Positions 8,713 to 16,712 are shown, counted from the stretch's first letter. The stretch: 64,000 nt of DNA from Geodermatophilus africanus (GCF_900107105.1 NZ_FNOT01000008.1:153989-217988); one strand, 5' to 3'. The notes: a model not told the origin generated them from the sequence alone. Made by a program: numbers and translations.

Positions 8713-10647
8713 ATGACCACGCCTCCAGTGCTCGGCGAGCGCTACGAGATCGGCGGGGTGCTCGGCCGCGGCGGCATGGCCGAGGTGCACCGCGGCCGCG
8801 ACCTGCGCCTCGGCCGCGAGGTGGCAGTCAAGGTGCTCCGCAGCGACCTCGCCCGCGACCCCTCCTTCCAGGTCCGCTTCCGCCGAGAGGCGCAGGCCGC
8901 GGCCTCGCTGAACCACCCGGCGATCGTCGCCGTCTACGACACCGGTGAGGACCGCTCGTCGAGCGGCGCGACGCCGTACATCGTCATGGAGTACGTCGAG
9001 GGCGAGACCCTGCGCGACGTGCTGCGCCGGGAGGGCGTGCTCTCCCCGGAGCGGGCGATGACCTTCGCGGCCGACATCTGCGCCGCCCTGGACTTCAGCC
9101 ACCGCAACGGCATCGTGCACCGCGACGTCAAGCCCGGCAACGTGATGATCACGCCCGAGGGCACGGTCAAGGTCATGGACTTCGGCATCGCCCGCGCGGT
9201 GTCGGACTCCGCGGCCACCATGACCTCCACCGCCGCGGTGATAGGGACCGCCCAGTACCTCTCCCCCGAGCAGGCCCGCGGCGAGAGCGTCGACGCCCGC
9301 TCGGACGTCTACTCGGTCGGCTGCCTCCTCTACGAGCTGGTCACGGGCGCCCCGCCGTTCACCGGCGACTCCCCGGTCTCGGTGGCCTACCAGCACGTCC
9401 GCGAGGACCCGAGGCTGCCGTCGTCGGTCAACCCGGGGATCCCCGCGGACCTCGACGCCATCCTGCTCAAGGCGCTGAGCAAGAACCCGGCCAACCGCTA
9501 CCAGTCGGCCGCGGAGATGCGCAACGACCTGCTGCGGTCGCTCGCCGGCCAGCGGGTCGAGGCCACGCCGGTGATGGGCGACGCCGAGAAGACCGCCATC
9601 ATCGGTGCCCCGCCCGGCGGGTACGGCGACGGCGACTGGGACGACGAGGACGACGGCAAGCGCCGGCGCAACCGCGTCATCGCCGCGGTGATCGCCAGCC
9701 TGCTGATCATCGGCGGCGTCGTCGCCGTGGCGCTGCTGGTCAACTCCGGCGACGACGAGCCCGCGGCCGAACCCACGGCGACGCAGGTGAGCGTGCCGAA
9801 CGTCGCGGGGCAGGACCAAGCGACGGCGACCCAGAATCTCGAGGCCGCCGGGCTGACCGTCGGCGAGGTGACCCAGCAGGTCACCCAGGACGTGTCCCAG
9901 GAGGGCACCGTGCTGGGCACCGACCCGTCCAGCGGCACCCAGGTGGCCGAGGGGACCGCCGTCGACCTGGCCGTCGGCGTCGGACCGGACACGGTCGAGG
10001 TCCCGGCCGTCGTCGGGCTGGACGTCGACCGCGCCGAGACGACGCTGGGGAACGCGGGCTTCTCGGATGTGCAGACCGAGGAGATCGACTCCCTCTCCCC
10101 CGCCGACCAGGTCGTCGACGTCAGCCCCGGTGAGGGCCAGTCGGTCGACCCGAGCACCACCGTGACGCTGCAGGTGTCCGACGGCGACGCCGAGGTGCCC
10201 GACGTCACCGGCCAGCAGCAGGCCGCCGCCACCCAGGAGCTGCGGAGCGCGGGGTTCACCAACGTCACGCCCGAGCAGGTCGAGTCCCCGCAGCCCGAGG
10301 GCACCGTCATCGGGACTGACCCCTCCCCCGGCGAGCAGGCCTCCGCGGACGACCCGATCACGCTGCAGGTCTCCAGCGGCCCGGCCGAGGACCCGCGGCC
10401 GACCGTGCCGGTCGTGACGAACCAGCCGTCTGCCGCGGCGGCCGTCAGCGCACTCAGGGCGGCCGGCTTCACGAATGTCGGCGTGGTCGACACCGCCGGG
10501 AACGAAGCCGACCCGTCATCGGCGACCGCGATCGTGGGCACCGACCCGCCTGCCGAGAGCCGGGCCGATGCGAACGACCGCATCCTGCTGGTGATCCAGG
10601 TGCCTGAAGCACCCACCCCTGGCGGTGACCCGGGCATCGAGGACTAG
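8713..10647 (+). CDS. pknB: Ser/Thr protein kinase PknB with four PASTA domains
   Basis: The kinase domain has Lys40, HRD at 136-138, DFG at 156-158 and activation-loop Thr171 and Thr173, the same numbering as mycobacterial PknB. A Lys/Arg-rich stop-transfer (DDGKRRRNR) precedes one membrane helix (VIAAVIASLLIIGGVVAVALLV). Four PASTA repeats follow, with motifs such as SVPNVAGQDQATATQNLEAA, VEVPAVVGLDVDRAETTL, AEVPDVTGQQQAAATQELRS and PTVPVVTNQPSAAAAVSAL. They sense muropeptides or lipid II at the septum. A 127-base gap separates it from pknA, and a strong hairpin follows the stop. Confidence 0.96.
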   Translation: MTTPPVLGERYEIGGVLGRGGMAEVHRGRDLRLGREVAVKVLRSDLARDPSFQVRFRREAQAAASLNHPAIVAVYDTGEDRSSSGATPYIVMEYVEGETLRDVLRREGVLSPERAMTFAADICAALDFSHRNGIVHRDVKPGNVMITPEGTVKVMDFGIARAVSDSAATMTSTAAVIGTAQYLSPEQARGESVDARSDVYSVGCLLYELVTGAPPFTGDSPVSVAYQHVREDPRLPSSVNPGIPADLDAILLKALSKNPANRYQSAAEMRNDLLRSLAGQRVEATPVMGDAEKTAIIGAPPGGYGDGDWDDEDDGKRRRNRVIAAVIASLLIIGGVVAVALLVNSGDDEPAAEPTATQVSVPNVAGQDQATATQNLEAAGLTVGEVTQQVTQDVSQEGTVLGTDPSSGTQVAEGTAVDLAVGVGPDTVEVPAVVGLDVDRAETTLGNAGFSDVQTEEIDSLSPADQVVDVSPGEGQSVDPSTTVTLQVSDGDAEVPDVTGQQQAAATQELRSAGFTNVTPEQVESPQPEGTVIGTDPSPGEQASADDPITLQVSSGPAEDPRPTVPVVTNQPSAAAAVSALRAAGFTNVGVVDTAGNEADPSSATAIVGTDPPAESRADANDRILLVIQVPEAPTPGGDPGIED

Positions 10648-10688
10648 CGGCAGGACGAGGGCAGGACCCTTCCCCGCAATGGGGAGGA

Positions 10689-10717
10689 GGGCCCTTCCCG
10701 CACCGGGGGAAGGGCCC
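10689..10717 (+). terminator. terminator after pknB
   Basis: An 11-bp perfect stem, GGGCCCTTCCC with GGGAAGGGCCC, encloses a 7-base loop, 42 bases after the pknB stop. It is the likely end of the fhaA-pknB transcript. Confidence 0.75.
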
Positions 10718-10728
10718 TGCATCGTCCC

Positions 10729-10783
10729 GGCCCCGTCCAGGGGCCCGCCCCGAGCGTGCGAGGGGTGGGGAGGACGGGGTCCT
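10729..10783 (-). repeat. stop-proximal palindromic repeat, copy 2
   Basis: GGCCCCGTCC at the left pairs with GGACGGGGTCC at the right around CCCCGAGCGTGCGAGGGG. The right edge lies 2-3 bases from the minus-strand stop codon at 10786-10788. Confidence 0.65.
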
Positions 10784-10785
10784 CT

Positions 10786-11442
10786 TCAGCCCGTCGTGGC
10801 GACCGTGGTCAGCCGGTGGGCCGCGGCGCCGGCCGCCTCGACGACGGCCGGGTCGGGCGCCAGGCCACAGGCCTCCAGCCAGGTGGCGAGCATCCGGTGG
10901 CCGCCCTCGGTGAGCACCGACTCGGGGTGGAACTGCACGCCCTCGATGGGCAGCTCGCGGTGCCGCAGCGCCATCACGATGCCCGAGGGCGTCGTCCCGG
11001 TGACCTCCAGCTCGGCGGGCACGGTGTCGCGGTCGACGGCCAGCGAGTGGTACCGGGTGGCGGTGAACGGCGAGGGCAGCCCGGCCAGCACGCCGGCGCC
11101 CTCGTGCACCACCTGGCTGGTCTTGCCGTGCAGCAGCTCGGGCGCGCGGACGACCTCCGCGCCGAACGCCTCGCCGATCGCCTGGTGGCCCAGGCAGACG
11201 CCCAGGACCGGCGTGCCCGCCTCCGCGGCGGCCCGCACCATCGGCACGGTCACGCCCGCGTCGGTCGGCGTCCCCGGCCCCGGGGAGAGCAGCACCCCGG
11301 CCACGTCGAGGTCGGGCAGCTCGTCGACGGTGACGGCGTCGTTGCGGCGGACGACGCACTCGACGCCCAGCTGGCCCAGGTACTGGACCAGGTTGTAGAC
11401 GAAGCTGTCGAAGTTGTCGACGACGAGGACGGGACGGCTCAC
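10786..11442 (-). CDS. glutamine amidotransferase subunit of anthranilate/aminodeoxychorismate synthase (TrpG/PabA)
   Basis: This 218-residue class I glutamine amidotransferase has the oxyanion motif LLSPGPGTP, nucleophile Cys in VLGVCLGHQAIGEAFG, and the His-Glu pair in GVQFHPES. The N-terminal VVDNFDSFVYNLVQYL is typical of TrpG/PabA. It releases ammonia from glutamine for a chorismate-using partner that is not encoded in this window. The gene sits at the position of mycobacterial trpG (Rv0013). Whether the partner makes anthranilate, aminodeoxychorismate or both cannot be told from this sequence. Confidence 0.9.
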   Translation of the reverse strand: MSRPVLVVDNFDSFVYNLVQYLGQLGVECVVRRNDAVTVDELPDLDVAGVLLSPGPGTPTDAGVTVPMVRAAAEAGTPVLGVCLGHQAIGEAFGAEVVRAPELLHGKTSQVVHEGAGVLAGLPSPFTATRYHSLAVDRDTVPAELEVTGTTPSGIVMALRHRELPIEGVQFHPESVLTEGGHRMLATWLEACGLAPDPAVVEAAGAAAHRLTTVATTG

Positions 11443-11460
11443 GCCCCCTGTCTACCAAAA

Positions 11461-11513
11461 GGACCCCGTGCCCCCCACTGCTCGCAAGCTCACAGCGGGA
11501 CCCTGCACGGGGC
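11461..11513 (-). repeat. stop-proximal palindromic repeat, copy 3
   Basis: GGACCCCGTG, a C-rich run, CTCGCAAGCTCAC, then GGGACCCTGCACGGGGCC ends directly against the stop codon of the DUF881 gene (TAG on the minus strand, 11514-11516). It fills the whole gap to the upstream amidotransferase start. Confidence 0.65.
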
Positions 11514-12281
11514 CTAACCGGCAGCCGCTGTGGCGTACTCCATGGCCGGCGGGCCCTCGTAGGCCGGCAGCGTGAGCTCCCCGCGCTGCTGGACGGCGAA
11601 GCCCAGCCCGAAGTCCTCGACCGCCTGCTGGAACACCTGGACCTGCGGCGACGCGGCCAGCTGGGCGCGGATCGCGTCGACGTCCCCGATGGCGGTGACC
11701 ACGAACGGCGGGGACCAGGTGCGGCCGTGCAGCAGCAGCACGTTGCCGACGCAGCGGACGGCGCTGGTCGCGATGAGCCGCTGGTCCATGATCGCCACTG
11801 CGTCCGCGCCGGCGGCCCACACGGCGTTCACGACGGCCTGCACGTCGGACTGGTGGATGACGACGTCGTCGGGCCGGGCGCCCATGGGCAGCGAGCCGTC
11901 GGGCCGCCGCGGGGCGTCGTCCAGGGTAATCTGCACACCCAGGCCGGTGAGGGCCACCAGACCCGCCGAGAGGGCCCCGGCGTCCCCGGCGTCGCGGGCG
12001 GCCGCCACGTCGCCGTCGCGGGACGCCGCCTGGTCGGTGAGGGCCTGCACCTGCGCCTGCAGCGCCTCCAGCTGCTCCTCCTGCGAGGCGACGGCCTCCT
12101 CCCGGGCGGGGATGAGGGCGGACAGCTCGGTGGCCTCCCCGCCGCGGAGGTCGGTGCCCTGCGCGGTCTGGCTGGAGGTGGCGAACAGCAGCCCCGCGGC
12201 CAGCGCCACCACGGGCACGAGGGCGGCCCAGGCGGTACCCCCACGGGTCATCCGCAGGCGCAGGGTGCGGGCTGTGGCCAC
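11514..12281 (-). CDS. DUF881 family membrane-anchored protein
   Basis: The 255-residue protein has an N-terminal membrane segment (WAALVPVVALAAGLLFATSS) and a coiled-coil stretch at about residues 50-85 (AREEAVASQEEQLEALQAQVQAL). The DUF881 domain follows, with GLGVQITLDD, VNAVWAAGADAVAIMDQRL and GNVLLLHGRTWSPPFVVTAIG. The family is widespread in Gram-positives, often near division genes, and has no known reaction. It is the counterpart of Rv0012 beside crgA. A GTG start is used; an in-frame ATG ten codons later is an alternative. Confidence 0.85.
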   Translation of the reverse strand: MATARTLRLRMTRGGTAWAALVPVVALAAGLLFATSSQTAQGTDLRGGEATELSALIPAREEAVASQEEQLEALQAQVQALTDQAASRDGDVAAARDAGDAGALSAGLVALTGLGVQITLDDAPRRPDGSLPMGARPDDVVIHQSDVQAVVNAVWAAGADAVAIMDQRLIATSAVRCVGNVLLLHGRTWSPPFVVTAIGDVDAIRAQLAASPQVQVFQQAVEDFGLGFAVQQRGELTLPAYEGPPAMEYATAAAG

Positions 12282-12349
12282 ACCCGCAGCTTAGGCTGGG
12301 GAACCGTCACGGCCGGTCGCGACGGACCGGCCCCGGAGGGAGTCCATCG

Positions 12350-12622
12350 GTGCCGAAGTCCAAGGTGCGCAAGAAGTCGGTCTACACGCCGCCGCAGGGC
12401 ACCCTGCAGTCGGGGACGGCGAGCGCGCGGGCCGTCCAGCCCAGCCCGCGCTGGTACGCCCCGCTCATGGTCACCCTCATGCTGCTGGGGCTGCTGTGGA
12501 TCGTCGTGTTCTACGTCGCGGGTGACCGGATCCCGGTCATGTCCGGCCTGAACGCCGGGAACTTCCTGATCGGCTTCGGCCTCATGGTGGCCGGCCTGGT
12601 CATGTCGATGCGCTGGCGCTGA
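12350..12622 (+). CDS. crgA: cell division protein CrgA
   Basis: This 90-residue protein has a basic start (PKSKVRKK), the conserved S-P-R-W-Y-A-P-L entry to a first membrane helix (VTLMLLGLLWIVVFYVAG), a short loop, and a second helix (NFLIGFGLMVAGLVMSMRWR) ending at the C-terminus. That is the CrgA topology. CrgA coordinates FtsZ and septal wall proteins in actinobacteria and interacts with PBPs. It is divergent from DUF881 with a 68-base gap. A repeat copy, a hairpin and a DnaA-box-like cluster follow. Confidence 0.95.
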   Translation: MPKSKVRKKSVYTPPQGTLQSGTASARAVQPSPRWYAPLMVTLMLLGLLWIVVFYVAGDRIPVMSGLNAGNFLIGFGLMVAGLVMSMRWR

Positions 12623-12626
12623 AGAC

Positions 12627-12730
12627 AGGACCTGCTGCCCCCACCGGTGAAGGACCCCGTCCTCCTCAGCCCTCGCGAGCTCGGGGCGAGCCTCGGGCCA
12701 AGGCCCGCGGCGGGCCCCTGAAGCAGGGCC
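12627..12730 (+). repeat. stop-proximal palindromic repeat, copy 4 (compound)
   Basis: It begins 4 bases after the crgA stop with AGGACCTGCTGCCCCC. It continues with a full unit AAGGACCCCGTCC, CCCTCGCGAGCTCGGGGCGAGCCTC and a GC-rich tail that ends CAGGGCC. Confidence 0.6.
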
Positions 12731-12745
12731 GGTGAGCATCCTCCG

Positions 12746-12775
12746 CGGCCCCCGTCCCACCCGGGACGGGGGCCG
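12746..12775 (+). terminator. terminator hairpin downstream of crgA
   Basis: A 13-bp perfect stem, CGGCCCCCGTCCC with its complement, has a 4-base loop ACCC. It is the strongest candidate for the end of the crgA transcript. Confidence 0.7.
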
Positions 12776-12806
12776 TTCACTTGTGACCGCCCGGATACGC
12801 ACAGTG

Positions 12807-13025
12807 CTGTACACAGGCCGCGCTGTGCACAGCCGGCCGGCGCTGTCCACAGGTCGACAAAGCGCTCAACCCCCAGGGTTGTCCACGACGTGTGGAGAAC
12901 GCCTGTTCGACCACACGCCGCTGACCTGCGGTTCCACCACGAGTGGGACAGATGTGACGAGAAGGGCGGCCGGGTAACTACAGCGGTGCAAGTCCATCCC
13001 CAGCTGTGCACACAGCTGTGGACGA
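12807..13025. promoter_or_regulatory. cluster of DnaA-box-like sequences in the 579-base crgA-thiolase gap
   Basis: The gene-free stretch 12623-13201 holds seven 9-mers with 7 or 8 matches to TTGTCCACA. They are CTGTACACA at 12807, CTGTGCACA at 12823, CTGTCCACA at 12843, TTGTCCACG at 12879, TGTGGAGAA (minus) at 12891, CTGTGCACA at 13004 and TGTGGACGA (minus) at 13017. The first three share GCTGTNCACAG in direct order. Density is like that of the dnaA-flanking spacers. Binding by DnaA is inferred, not shown. Confidence 0.5.
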
Positions 13026-13148
13026 GTCGACATGGCGGCAGCCGGCGGACGGCCCCGCGCTCGCCGTCCGGCTCGCGCTGTGGTAGCGCGACACGCGGCC
13101 TGACCACGGCGAATCCGCTCCTCCACCGGCGCCGTCCCCGCGGACGGC

Positions 13149-13183
13149 GACGGCCCCCGGTCCACGCGGGACCGGGGGCCGTC
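13149..13183 (-). terminator. terminator downstream of the thiolase gene
   Basis: A 15-bp perfect stem with loop ACGCG lies 19 bases beyond the minus-strand thiolase stop codon. Its position and strength fit an intrinsic terminator for that gene. Confidence 0.75.
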
Positions 13184-13201
13184 GTCCGGGGGGACTGTGG
13201 A

Positions 13202-14365
13202 CTACTGCGGCAGGAGCTCCAGGACGGTCGCGTTGGCCATCCCCCCGCCCTCGCACATCGTCTGGAGGCCGTAGCGGGTGCCGGTGGCGAGCATGCTGTG
13301 GACGAGCGTGGTCATGATGCGGGCGCCCGACCCGCCCAGCGGGTGGCCCAGCGCGATCGCGCCGCCCCGGGGGTTGAGCCGGTCGGCGTCCGCCCCGGTC
13401 TCCACCCGCCAGGCCAGCGGCACCGGTGCGAAGGCCTCGTTGACCTCGAAGACGCCGATGTCGTCGACGGACAGGCCCGAGCGCTGCAGCACCTTGTGCG
13501 TGGCCGGGATGGGGGCGGTCAGCATGACGACCGGGTCGTCGCCGGCCATGACCGTCGTGTGGATGCGCACCAGCGGGCGCAGGCCGAGCTCGCGGGCCCT
13601 CTCCGAGGTGGTGACCAGCAGGGCGGCCGACCCGTCGGAGATCTGGCTGGCGTTGCCGGCGCTGATGACGCCGTCGGCCTTGAACGGGGTCTTCAGCGAC
13701 CCCAGCTTCTCCACCGTGCCGCCGGGGCGGATCCCCTCGTCGGCGCCGACCACCGTGCCGTCGGGCGTGGTCACGGAGACGATCTCCTCCTCGAAGGCGC
13801 CGTCGGCCTGGGCCTTGGCCGCCTTCTCGTGCGAGGCGAGGGAGTACTCGTCGAGCTGGGTGCGGGAGAAGCCCCAGCGCTCGGCGATCATCTCCGCACC
13901 CGTGCCCTGGTTGGGGAAGACCCCGTCGTAGCGCTCGAGGAAGCGCGGGCCCAGCGGCGCCCCCGCCCCGATGGCCTGGGCGTACGTCGAGCCCATCGGC
14001 ACCCGGCTCATCGACTCGACGCCGCCGGCGACCACGACGTCGGCCTGGCCGCTGATCACCGTGGCGGCGGCGAAGGCGACCGCCTGCTGCGAGGACCCGC
14101 ACTGCCGGTCGATCGTCGTCCCGGGCACCGACTCCGGCCAGCCCGCGGCCAGGACGGCGTTGCGGCCGATGTTGAACGTCTGCTCGCCGACCTGGCTCAC
14201 GCAGCCCCAGAAGACGTCCTCGACCACGGCCGGGTCGATGCCGGTCCGCTCCACCAGGGCGTCGAGCACGGTGGCCGACAGGTCGACGGCGTGCACGCCG
14301 GACAGTCCACCGCCCCGCTTGCCCACCGGGGTGCGCACCGCGGCGCAGATGACGGCATCTCGCAT
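13202..14365 (-). CDS. acetyl-CoA C-acyltransferase (thiolase)
   Basis: This 387-residue thiolase has acylated Cys89 in DRQCGSSQQAV, the NEAFAPV motif, the catalytic His in GGAIALGHPLGGSGAR, and the second Cys in LQTMCEGGGMANA. It joins or cleaves acyl-CoA and acetyl-CoA, most often in fatty-acid oxidation; acetoacetyl-CoA synthesis is also possible. The ATG at 14363-14365 is preferred over an upstream start because GAGGAG lies just before it and MRDAVICAAVRTPVGK is the usual family start. No other beta-oxidation gene is next to it. Confidence 0.93.
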   Translation of the reverse strand: MRDAVICAAVRTPVGKRGGGLSGVHAVDLSATVLDALVERTGIDPAVVEDVFWGCVSQVGEQTFNIGRNAVLAAGWPESVPGTTIDRQCGSSQQAVAFAAATVISGQADVVVAGGVESMSRVPMGSTYAQAIGAGAPLGPRFLERYDGVFPNQGTGAEMIAERWGFSRTQLDEYSLASHEKAAKAQADGAFEEEIVSVTTPDGTVVGADEGIRPGGTVEKLGSLKTPFKADGVISAGNASQISDGSAALLVTTSERARELGLRPLVRIHTTVMAGDDPVVMLTAPIPATHKVLQRSGLSVDDIGVFEVNEAFAPVPLAWRVETGADADRLNPRGGAIALGHPLGGSGARIMTTLVHSMLATGTRYGLQTMCEGGGMANATVLELLPQ

Positions 14366-14440
14366 GACCACTCCTCGTCGACGTGGGCGGCGTTCCACCC
14401 ACCGTGGGGCCGATCGTAGGACGTCCACACACCCGTCCCC

Positions 14441-14625
14441 TGGCCCCGTCCAGAGGCTCGCCGGCCCCCTGCAGGCACAAGGACCCCGTCCTGCTCACCG
14501 GAGGAGGACCCCGTCCCCCTCATCCCTCGCAGGCTCGGGACGAGCCTCTGGACGGGGCCTGCGGCGAGCCTCTGGACGGGGCCTGGCGCGGGCCTGCGAG
14601 TGGCGGGGGCGAGGGGGTCCTCCCC
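14441..14625. repeat. stop-proximal-type repeat, copy 5 (tandem units)
   Basis: At least two tandem units share the modules GGCCCCGTCCAGAGGCTCGC, AAGGACCCCGTCC, CGAGCCTCTGGACGGGGCC (present twice within 40 bases) and a final GGGGGTCC. It sits between the divergent thiolase and PH-protein genes. This is the only large copy not beside a stop codon. Confidence 0.6.
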
Positions 14626-14642
14626 CTGGGAGGCTGCACGGC

Positions 14643-15050
14643 GTGGAGTGGTCGCCGCGCACCGGGGAGTCGGCGGTCCTGGCGGGCGTGGGCGCTGTCC
14701 TGGGCGGAGCCACGGTGCTCCTGGACCCGCTCGGCCGGGTGCTGGTCGGCGCGGCCGCCGTCCTGCTGCTGGCCCTGGCCGTCCGCGACCGCCTGCTCCG
14801 CCCCCGGCTGGCCGCCGGGCCCGACGGGGTCGTCGTCCGCCGGCTGACCGGCGCCACGGTGCTGCCCTGGGCGCGGCTGGGGGTGCAGGTGCGGGAGAGC
14901 CGCCGGTGGGGGCTGCGCTCCCGGCTGCTGGAGCTGGACACCGCCGGCGGGCCGGACGACGACGGTGAGCTGGTGCTGCTCGGCCGCCGGGACCTGGGCG
15001 CCGACCCGGGCGAGGTCGCCCAGGCGCTGACCGCCCTGCGGCCCTGGTGA
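14643..15050 (+). CDS. small PH-like domain membrane protein
   Basis: This 135-residue protein starts at GTG 14643, with GGGAGG about 8 bases upstream. Two hydrophobic segments (AVLAGVGAVLGGATVLL and VLVGAAAVLLLALAV) are followed by a soluble domain. That domain has R-P-R-L-A-A-G-P-D-G-V-V-V-R and LGVQVRESRRWGLRSRLLELD, like the bacterial PH-type proteins of actinobacteria. Its function is unknown. Confidence 0.75.
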   Translation: MEWSPRTGESAVLAGVGAVLGGATVLLDPLGRVLVGAAAVLLLALAVRDRLLRPRLAAGPDGVVVRRLTGATVLPWARLGVQVRESRRWGLRSRLLELDTAGGPDDDGELVLLGRRDLGADPGEVAQALTALRPW

Positions 15051-15094
15051 CGGACCGGAACGGCCACCCTTCAGGGCCGCGCGCCGAGCCCCGA

Positions 15095-15224
15095 CGGCCC
15101 CCTTGCAGGCACAAGGACCCGTCCCCCTCACCACTCGCAAGCTCGCGGCGAGCCTCTGGACGGGGCCTGGCGCGAGCCTGCGAGTGGCGGGGGCAAGGGG
15201 TCCTTCACGGGGGAAGGGTGGTCC
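15095..15224. repeat. stop-proximal palindromic repeat, copy 6
   Basis: It contains GGCCCCCTTGCAGGCACAAGGACCC, CTCGCAAGCTCGCGGCGAGCCTC and TGGACGGGGCC, then GCGAGTGGCGGGGGCAAGGGG and TCCTT running into the rhomboid stop codon. It lies between convergent genes and could serve both. Confidence 0.6.
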
Positions 15225-16118
15225 TTACCCGAGGACGACGAGGGTGGACACGGTCAGCGCGACCACCACGAGCGCCGCCGTCAGCAGCATCAGGCCCAAC
15301 ACCTGCAGCTCGGTGCGGCGCCGGGCGAGCACGACCACCCCGGTGGCGGCGAAGCCGGCCACCAGCCCGCCCAGGTGCCCCAGCAGCGAGACGCCGGGCA
15401 GGAAGCTGATCAGCACGTTGATCGCCAGCAGGGTCAACAGGCCGCGGAGGTCCTCCCGACGGGCGATCATGGTGACGGCGAGGCCGCCGAGCAGGCCGTA
15501 TATGGCGGCCGAGGCCCCCGCGACGGGACGTCCGGGCTCACCGAACAGCTGCAGCGCCACCGCACCGCCGAGCAGCGACACCAGGTAGACGGCGAGGTAG
15601 CGCCACCGGCCCAGCTGGCGTTCCAGCTCGGAGCCGAAGACCAGCAGCGCGAGCATGTTGAGCACCAGGTGCAGCACGCCGATGTGCAGGAACGCCGCCG
15701 TGACCAGCCGCCAGTCCTCACCCAGCTCGACGAGCACGGGGATCTGCGCCAGCTGCACGAACAGCGGGCTGAGCTGGTTGTCGAGCGGGTCGGACCCGGC
15801 CAGGCCGGCGGAGACCGCGGTGGCGACGAACACCGCGAGGTTCAGCCCGATGAGGGTGACCGTGACCGCGCCGAAGCGCCGGCCGGCCCGCTGCAGGAAC
15901 GAGGCCTGGCGGGGACGGCGCACGGAGGCGTTGCCGGCCCGGACGTCGTCCGGGCACTGGAAGCCGACCGAGGCCGGGGTCATGCACTCCGGACAGATCG
16001 GCCGGCCGCACCGGGTGCACGCGATGCGGGTCGGCCGGTCCGGATGCCGGTAGCAGGTGGGTGGCGGGGGCGCCGGCTGCGGCTGGCCGGCGCCCCCGTC
16101 GTCCGGGCTGGTGGTCAG
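15225..16118 (-). CDS. rhomboid intramembrane serine protease with N-terminal zinc-ribbon-like motif
   Basis: The membrane domain has the GxSG motif with catalytic Ser in VAGASAAIYGLLGG, the His in GHLGGLVAGF, and the conserved HIGVLHLVLNM. It cleaves substrates inside the membrane. The first ATG (15983) would remove the start CYRHPDRPTRIACTRCGRPI followed by CPEC, a Cys-His motif typical of actinobacterial rhomboids. I therefore place the start at CTG 16118, which overlaps the ppiA stop. No ATG or GTG lies between. The final Cys pair is incomplete (C-P-D-D). Confidence 0.85.
   Translation of the reverse strand: MTTSPDDGGAGQPQPAPPPPTCYRHPDRPTRIACTRCGRPICPECMTPASVGFQCPDDVRAGNASVRRPRQASFLQRAGRRFGAVTVTLIGLNLAVFVATAVSAGLAGSDPLDNQLSPLFVQLAQIPVLVELGEDWRLVTAAFLHIGVLHLVLNMLALLVFGSELERQLGRWRYLAVYLVSLLGGAVALQLFGEPGRPVAGASAAIYGLLGGLAVTMIARREDLRGLLTLLAINVLISFLPGVSLLGHLGGLVAGFAATGVVVLARRRTELQVLGLMLLTAALVVVALTVSTLVVLG
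16066..16097 (-). terminator. hairpin at the ppiA-rhomboid junction
   Basis: A 12-bp perfect stem, GGGGGCGCCGGC with its complement, has an 8-base loop 18 bases beyond the ppiA stop. It resembles a terminator but also encodes the Pro/Gly-rich rhomboid N-terminus, so it may act as an attenuator. Confidence 0.4.
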
Positions 16119-16657
16119 CTGCGCTGCACCTCGACCGACTGCAGCACCACGTCCTCCACGGGGCGGTCGCCGCGGCCGGTCCGCACCTTGGCGATGCGGT
16201 CGACGACGTCCCGGCCGGCCTGGTCGGCCACCTCGCCGAAGATCGTGTGCTTGCCGGTCAGCCAGGTGGTCGGCGCGACGGTGATGAAGAACTGGGAGCC
16301 GTTGGTGCCGGGCCCGGCGTTGGCCATCGCCAGCAGGTAGGGCTTGGTGAAGGCCAGTTCGGGGTGGATCTCGTCGCCGAACTGGTAGCCCGGACCGCCG
16401 ATGCCCTGACCCAGCGGGTCACCGCCCTGGATCATGAAGCCGTCGATGATCCGGTGGAAGACGGTGCCGTCGTAGAGGCGGTCGGTGGTCTTCGCGCGGG
16501 TCTGCGGGTGGGTCCACTCCCGGCGGCCCTCGGCGAGGTCGGCGAAGTTCGCGACCGTCTTCGGAGCGTGGTCGGGGAACAGGTCGACGGTGATGTCGCC
16601 GTGGTTGGTGTGCAGGACGGCGCGGCGCGCAGGAGTCGCTTCAGTCACGACGTCCAC
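16115..16657 (-). CDS. ppiA: cyclophilin-type peptidyl-prolyl cis-trans isomerase
   Basis: This 180-residue cytoplasmic cyclophilin has no signal peptide. It has FHRIIDGFMIQGGDP (catalytic Arg), MANAGPGTNGSQFFIT and WLTGKHTIFGEV, all core active-site segments. It speeds proline isomerisation during protein folding. The position next to rhomboid and near the tRNA-Ala/Ile pair matches mycobacterial ppiA. A GTG start is used; a second GTG three codons later is possible. Confidence 0.94.
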   Translation of the reverse strand: MDVVTEATPARRAVLHTNHGDITVDLFPDHAPKTVANFADLAEGRREWTHPQTRAKTTDRLYDGTVFHRIIDGFMIQGGDPLGQGIGGPGYQFGDEIHPELAFTKPYLLAMANAGPGTNGSQFFITVAPTTWLTGKHTIFGEVADQAGRDVVDRIAKVRTGRGDRPVEDVVLQSVEVQRS

Positions 16658-16712
16658 TCTCCCACTGGTCCGCGCCCCGCGAGCACGGGGAGCGGGCCGG
16701 TGGGCGCCGGCG

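Noticed and set aside
12623..13201. Short open frames in the crgA-thiolase gap as genes
   Set aside because: They have no ribosome-binding site or domain and cross the hairpins and box-like sites.
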